DNA of 64,000 nucleotides from Opeltia flavorubescens (taxonomy: Eukaryota > Ascomycota > Lecanoromycetes > Teloschistales > Teloschistaceae): the NCBI GenBank assembly GCA_000442125.1, contig KE546972.1, positions 456,022-520,021 on the forward strand. Reading direction: 5' to 3'. Both the position numbers and the translations under genes were made by a program. Positions 59,503-64,000 of this stretch are shown in pieces (positions within the stretch are counted from its first letter, which is position 1; every line of letters begins with the position of its first letter). The notes beneath the pieces were generated by a model. That model ran no database searches, was not told the DNA's origin, and was given only the letters and a program-made list of their open reading frames with translations.

Positions 59503-60143
59503 TCACGATGTACTGAGATGTCTTCTGTGGTGGTTGGCGAGAAGCTCTGGCGTTGGATGGTTTGCTAGTGGATATGAATACCCAATGCTGTCTCGACTGT
59601 ATTACTAGGATCGTGGAGTCCTGAGATTCACTCATACCAAAAAGGTTTTATCTTAGCATTCGATGTTCTACTTCCATGCAGACTATCTTGCTAGGGCATA
59701 ATGTAGGCTTCCCTTGAAATGGAAAACGCAGAAATAGGCGGATAGTAGTTACGACACCAAGGAAAATATAATCTGGGCGTGCTCCAAAGGCTTTTCTCCT
59801 AAATTGCAAAGCGGCCAGCGGTTTAAATGGGAGATTGTCATTCTAGCTGCGCAGATTAGGTAGAGGAAATGAGAATTTGGATAGAAGCTAGGCGACTGAG
59901 AACGATGAACTCCGAGCACGTATTCCAATCGCATTGCTAGATCATCATCTATATCGTCTATAGTCATCTTCCCTCTCAATTATCACACGAACAGTACTTG
60001 TCTTACTTCAATCCTGGACACCATGACCATGCATACTTCCATTACGCCGTCAGTAAGCCGAAGCCTGCATGCTATACAGATGAAACGCTGATTTCACGCT
60101 CCAATGAATGATCTTGCGGATGGCACAAATCCCCTTCATCCAA
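59503..60143. other. Intergenic region between convergent genes
   Basis: These 641 bp lie between the Csm1/Pcs1 gene and the KRE9/KNH1-like gene. A minus-strand frame at 59749-59979 has no homology signal that I recognise. No RNA gene or repeat is seen. Confidence 0.5.
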
Positions 60144-61108
60144 TCAATCTCTCCACCTGTTGAGGAATTTTTGCATGTCATTCTGAGCGGGCATTGACGC
60201 TGCCGGTGCCTGTCTCCAAATTAGCAAAAGCTGTCTGTGTTGAATGTGTGACTACTTACGTTAAAAGGACGACTGATCGCAGGACTATGCGTCTGCGACG
60301 CTGTCATTGTGGTAGTTTGTTTTGGTGTAGGAAGGAAGGTTTTCGCAATAGATACCGAACTCGTAGGATATTTAGCTTTGGCCGCTTTTGCTGTAATCTT
60401 CGTTCCGGGAGGAATCTGCATGGGTGCGTATTTTATGAGGCCGGTCTGCGCGGTGTAAGTGACCGCGTAATCGCCTTGGGCTCCACCGCCTGCTGCAGGT
60501 GCATCTTGAGCAGTTGATGGTGGTCCATCGGTCCCAGAGATCTTTTTTATGCCGGCTTGGACCCCGGGGGGGAAAACCCCGGTCATGCCTGAAAGGGTGA
60601 ATCGATCGGAGTAGTTGATCACTTGTGTACCGTCTGTGCCTACTGATTGTATTTTGAGGAAACTGTCGAATTATGAGAGGCTGTTCAAAGGCTTAGGGTT
60701 GTAAAGGGCATACTATGCATTCTTGTCTGGCCCCCCAAGCGTTGCTGCTACTGTTGCCGATGCTTCATTGCCGGTACTGAATTGTCCGTTGGCGTTAATT
60801 GGAGCAAGTTGTATCTGTAGCGATTGAAAGAGCTCATTAGCATCGAAAGCTTCGAATTTACGACGCTTTTGTCGTCCTGCAATACAGCACGGACAACTTA
60901 CGATACTATCAACATCATTCCCACCAGCACAAAGAAACAAGGTATATGTCTTAAGGTCGGTCAAAGGAGTTCCACTTCCAGAGTCCTTCCATTTCGCCGT
61001 GATAGGTTTTCCTGCTGGTAGTGTTCCTCCAGCAGCCGGGCTTGTGAATTGGATGTCGGCGCAAGCGAACGAGGCCAAAATTGTTGGTAATAGGAGCGTC
61101 AACAACAT
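60144..61108 (-). CDS. Secreted KRE9/KNH1-family cell-wall protein
   Basis: Four exons (60902-61108, 60714-60814, 60260-60662, 60144-60209) give 258 residues. It starts with a signal peptide (MLLTLLLPTILASFACA, cleaved before DIQFTSP). The N-terminal KRE9/KNH1 Ig-like domain follows: SPAAGGTLPAGKPITAKWKD, TYTLFLCAGGND, GQFSTGNEA, FLKIQSVGTDGTQVINYSDRF, GMTGVFPPGV. The C-terminal part keeps the DYAVTYTAQTGLIKYAPMQ motif of the same family. Yeast Kre9 and Knh1 are needed for beta-1,6-glucan synthesis. There is no GPI anchor signal; the chain ends in charged FLNRWRD. The first intron (60815-60901) is 87 nt, in frame and free of stops, so transcripts retaining it would encode 29 extra residues. 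Confidence 0.88.
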
Positions 61109-61638
61109 GATCAGATTCCTGAATATGAAAATGAGTGACAAGGAAGGAGAATGCTGGGACGGAAATATGGCTGGATCGAATCTGGACGTTGAGCCAGTAA
61201 ACAGGAGTGTGGTTGAGATTGTAACATCGAGCTCGATGCCCGCAGGCCAATGACGGTTCCTGCAGCGAAATCTTTCCAAATTCGGTTAGTGCACTTCCTG
61301 TACCAGTCATCTCGTTCATCTCATCAAACAAACCGATGTGCGATCACTGACTGAGTAAAACTTGACCAGTGGATCTGAATTTTCATTACATTTAATAAAG
61401 GCTTTTGCTATATGATGTGGCTCACTGCCTTCCCGTTTTCAAATGGTGGCGGATCTCCCATGCTATACTGAATCCCAAGATAGTACAACCTTCTCCGAAA
61501 GGGGTCTCTGGACCTCAAATACAACAAAATTACATCCTGTACATCAGGATTGGCTAGTTTCCTTCCCCAATTATCTCCTCTCAGAAATGCTTGGAAAAGC
61601 AGTTTACTAGATGACAAAACTGCCGTACCCTGGAGTTT
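61109..61638. other. KRE9-like promoter and cyclin 3' flank
   Basis: These 530 bp hold the promoter of the KRE9/KNH1-like gene and the 3' flank of the cyclin gene. No credible frame or RNA gene is seen. Confidence 0.5.
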
Positions 61639-62679
61639 TTATGCAGCCGCCGGTGCTTCTGTCTCAATCTCCACGGCCTCCTTTTCCACCTTCTTGACGG
61701 ACATATGCTTCTTATCCAACATCGCCGGCATCCTTGGCCTGAAGTCTACCAAGCTCTTGTACATCCTTCCCTGATCTCTTGCAACTCTTGCATGCTTTTC
61801 CAACATTTCCCGCGTAACCCTCAATTCAAAGTCCATTACAAAACAAAAAGCGATTTCCAGCCGCGCTAGCTCTCGTTCGGTCACCCCACCCACTCTTGCG
61901 AATCTCTTATGAGGATAACTCCGATCATCAATGGCTTTGCCTGCGACACGAAGAGCGGCAAGGAGTAAGCGGTGGGCGTTGCGGAAAGCGAGCGGAACGG
62001 AGCGTTGGATGACGGCGAGACGGTAGATGTACAAGCCTGTGGCGAGGTAGACGCCTGTTGACAAGGGACACCATTTATGCAGACGGAGAAGGTATTCTTC
62101 CAGCGGAATGGCGGGCGGCTTCTTGGAATAGAACTTTCTTGCCACAGCATCGAGCTGGATGTCGAGGGGTTCTGGATCAGCGCCCACAATGTGCAAAGGT
62201 TCTGTCGGCTTAGACTCGGGGCTTCCGATCGGTGTTTTAGCTCTTTCCGGGACGGAGCCTGCATCTTCCCACCCCTGAGGAGGGGGCGGTTGTGATCTCC
62301 GCCTGTCGATGCTGCTTGACCTTGAATGCGGTTGCTGATTCTCTCTGTGTGCCGAGATTACCCTGGGACGGAGTGGTTGAGAGGCGCTGAGCGGTGGAGT
62401 GGCTGGGACATCGCCAGTGATCTTGATTAATGCTTCTGCTTCGCTGATGAGCATTTTCAACGCTGCCAAAGGCGACAGTGCGAAGATGTCGAGATCGTCA
62501 CTTTGTGGCACGAAGCCTGCATCTTGGATCTCTTTACCCGGAGAGGTTATTTGAGGGACGATGCTTGTGTCAGTCGAGGGAGTCGGGGGTGGTGGAAGAG
62601 ACGGATGGCTGTCAGGCTGTCCTGGTCCAACTCGTAGGGGAAGTTTACAGTCATCCCCATTGCCGGTGGGTGTATGCAT
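61639..62679 (-). CDS. Pho80-type (PCL) cyclin
   Basis: A single exon encodes 346 residues. The N-terminal 160 residues are Pro/Ser-rich and disordered. The cyclin fold of the Pho80/Pcl group follows: EEYLLRLHKWCPLSTGVYLA, GLYIYRLAV, SVPLAFRNAHRLLLAALRVA, then the family's KAIDDRSYPHKRFARVGGVT and LARLEIAFCFVMDFEL. These match the Pho80 box in order and spacing. Such cyclins pair with a Pho85-like kinase to regulate phosphate or glycogen use, cell polarity or cell cycle; which branch is not decided by this sequence. The short C-terminus is basic then acidic. The ATG at 62679 is the first in frame. Confidence 0.9.
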   Translation of the reverse strand: MHTPTGNGDDCKLPLRVGPGQPDSHPSLPPPPTPSTDTSIVPQITSPGKEIQDAGFVPQSDDLDIFALSPLAALKMLISEAEALIKITGDVPATPPLSASQPLRPRVISAHRENQQPHSRSSSIDRRRSQPPPPQGWEDAGSVPERAKTPIGSPESKPTEPLHIVGADPEPLDIQLDAVARKFYSKKPPAIPLEEYLLRLHKWCPLSTGVYLATGLYIYRLAVIQRSVPLAFRNAHRLLLAALRVAGKAIDDRSYPHKRFARVGGVTERELARLEIAFCFVMDFELRVTREMLEKHARVARDQGRMYKSLVDFRPRMPAMLDKKHMSVKKVEKEAVEIETEAPAAA

Positions 62680-63331
62680 TTTCCACTCTATTGTGCCCTG
62701 CCGTTTTTATACCACAGGAGCTGGTGGGTTCGTGTGTCCGAGCACATGTTTACACGCGGTGTAAGCTTTTGAGAGTATTATGAGCTGGACTGCCAGTCGC
62801 CGCTCGGAGTATTATGTGTTCCCACAGCCAGTGACTTGTTCTCATTGTAGCCCCTCAGCCACTTAAGGCTGCTAGCAGCAGCCTAGAGCAGGACGCGCAA
62901 GGAAAATTATGACGTGAGAACCTGTTGTCCCAAATGAGACGTTGGTGTTGTGATATCAGTTGTCCAGCATTCTCGGCGTCGTGAGATGCGTCTCTACATG
63001 CAAGTAGAGCGGGGCAGACAACAGGGTCTACTAGTTTGGCGGAACAAGGCGTTCGCTCCGAGCACAATTTCTTTTGAGCACCTCAGGTACTGCTCAGCTT
63101 CAATGATGGTCCATATTCGGTGTCTATAGCCCATTCCAATCATGAGAGCGCCGTCTTCCGATATCGCAGTTAGCCCGTGCAATTACCGCCGGCCACATAA
63201 GAGGAACAAGCCATAGAGCAACTTTTTACTATACAAAGCGACGCCTTTGTGGACCCTGCAGCTCAAACGTTGTTCTTCAGGAACCTCTCGGGTTGTGATG
63301 TGTAGGATCCCTTCAACCCGCGCCTATGAAT
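62680..63331. other. Intergenic region upstream of the cyclin
   Basis: These 652 bp hold the cyclin promoter and the 3' flank of the secreted-protein gene. A perfect 7-bp inverted repeat with a 3-nt loop (GGCTGCT-AGC-AGCAGCC) lies at 62,867-62,883. Open frames here (62855-63182) lack any protein signal. Confidence 0.5.
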
Positions 63332-63877
63332 CTACGCAATGGCGCCAGGCCTTCCCCTGACCCTCGTTTTCCCCGTCTCTATTGTGCCCCAACCCACTTC
63401 CTCTTCATAATCACTGTTAAATACGTGCCAGACAGCCACGTACGGCAAATGATTATTCTTCACCAAGCAATCGTCCAATCCTCTCATGGCCGCTGCTAAA
63501 ATCCCCCACGTCAACGTCGCACCTGGATAGCTCTGCCATGATATTTGTACGGGCGATTCAAGCCCATAGATCCCGGGATCTTGGTCTGGGGGAAGTGGGA
63601 CATTCGTTCTGCCTTTAGCGGCAGCAATCTTATCGGCGACGTAGACTTTGACACGCCAGAGAGCAATTCCGAAATCGTGCGATGGAAGAGGGTAATTGTA
63701 GGGCCGAATGTATAACGAGTTGGAAGTTCCAGGTATGTGGTATATTAGTGGTGAAAGATCTGGGTCACCGTTTGGGAAACTCGTAAGGTTTTTCAGGGAG
63801 AGGAAATTGACAGGGATGCAAGAAATGAACGAGATAAAATGGACGAGATGAACGAAGATAAGGCCTTGTAATTGCAT
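63332..63877 (-). CDS. Small secreted protein of unknown function
   Basis: One exon encodes 181 residues from the ATG at 63877. The start MQLQGLIFVHLVHFISFIS is a signal-peptide-like hydrophobic stretch, with the likely cut soon after ISCIP. The mature part has two regions that look conserved in layout: SNSLYIRPYNYPLPSHDFGI and WQSYPGATLTWGILAAAMRG. It has only one or two cysteines, so it is not a typical cysteine-knot effector. I do not recognise the family. It could be a secreted enzyme-like or host-contact protein, but no function is claimed. The frame extends 16 codons upstream without an ATG. Confidence 0.7.
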   Translation of the reverse strand: MQLQGLIFVHLVHFISFISCIPVNFLSLKNLTSFPNGDPDLSPLIYHIPGTSNSLYIRPYNYPLPSHDFGIALWRVKVYVADKIAAAKGRTNVPLPPDQDPGIYGLESPVQISWQSYPGATLTWGILAAAMRGLDDCLVKNNHLPYVAVWHVFNSDYEEEVGWGTIETGKTRVRGRPGAIA

Positions 63878-64000
63878 GGTAGCATTTAGAATCGATGAGC
63901 TGGACAAAAATCCTCCCAGGAACACTTCTTAAGAGACAGTGTTTTCATATTTACTCCCACGAATCTTATACACATCCCGAAGAACTCCCATCAGCCAAGA
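63878..64000. other. Upstream flank of the small secreted protein gene
   Basis: The last 123 bp hold the start of that gene's promoter and are cut off by the window. Nothing else is seen. Confidence 0.5.

Noticed and set aside
1-64000. tRNA genes, rRNA genes and CRISPR arrays
   Set aside because: No tRNA A/B-box pair with a fitting cloverleaf, no rRNA segment and no spaced direct-repeat array was seen on reading the window.

Overview
The window is nuclear DNA of a filamentous ascomycete (Pezizomycotina). Genes are dense and mostly carry short introns of about 45-90 nt with GTANGT-like donors. Several families are typical of the group: a FarA/FarB (CTF1-type) Zn2Cys6 activator, a Pho80-type cyclin, a KRE9/KNH1 cell-wall protein and an intracellular LysM protein. 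An A+T-rich island of about 17.7 kb shows the CpA-directed decay left by repeat-induced point mutation (RIP). The exact class or genus cannot be read from the window.

Left gene block (1-33.2 kb): the end of a RING-H2 protein, V-ATPase subunit e (VMA9), peroxisomal multifunctional beta-oxidation enzyme FOX2 divergent from a glycerate-kinase-like TDA10 homologue, a FHIT-like HIT hydrolase, a membrane alpha/beta hydrolase, the FarA/FarB-like activator, an intracellular LysM protein, Rad4/XPC, a SAM methyltransferase divergent from a CoA-binding-domain protein, a protein of unknown function, CRIPT divergent from the phospholipid flippase DRS2, a NiCoT nickel transporter and mitoribosomal protein mL46.

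Middle (about 33.34-51.05 kb): a sharply bounded A+T-rich island with no live gene. It holds the fossil of a Ty3/Gypsy LTR retrotransposon on the minus strand (LTR pair near 35.1 and 44.0-44.3 kb), some decayed minisatellites and long unassignable A+T-rich DNA. A hairpin plus CTAG at the left edge resembles a Helitron 3' end.

Right gene block (51.2-64 kb): mitochondrial ketoacyl-ACP synthase CEM1 starting about 0.2 kb from the island, an unrecognised conserved protein, cystathionine beta-lyase, MSP1 divergent from a Csm1/Pcs1 kinetochore protein, a KRE9/KNH1-like secreted protein, a Pho80-type cyclin and a small secreted protein.

The main functional link is fatty-acid metabolism. The FarA/FarB-like activator gene lies about 5 kb from FOX2, a classic target of that family. 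The FOX2 promoter carries a CCTCGG/CCGAGG pair, the core site of this activator family, and the activator's own second intron carries two more tandem copies. Exon structures were worked out by hand from splice signals, reading phase and remembered family sequence; nothing was aligned by software.
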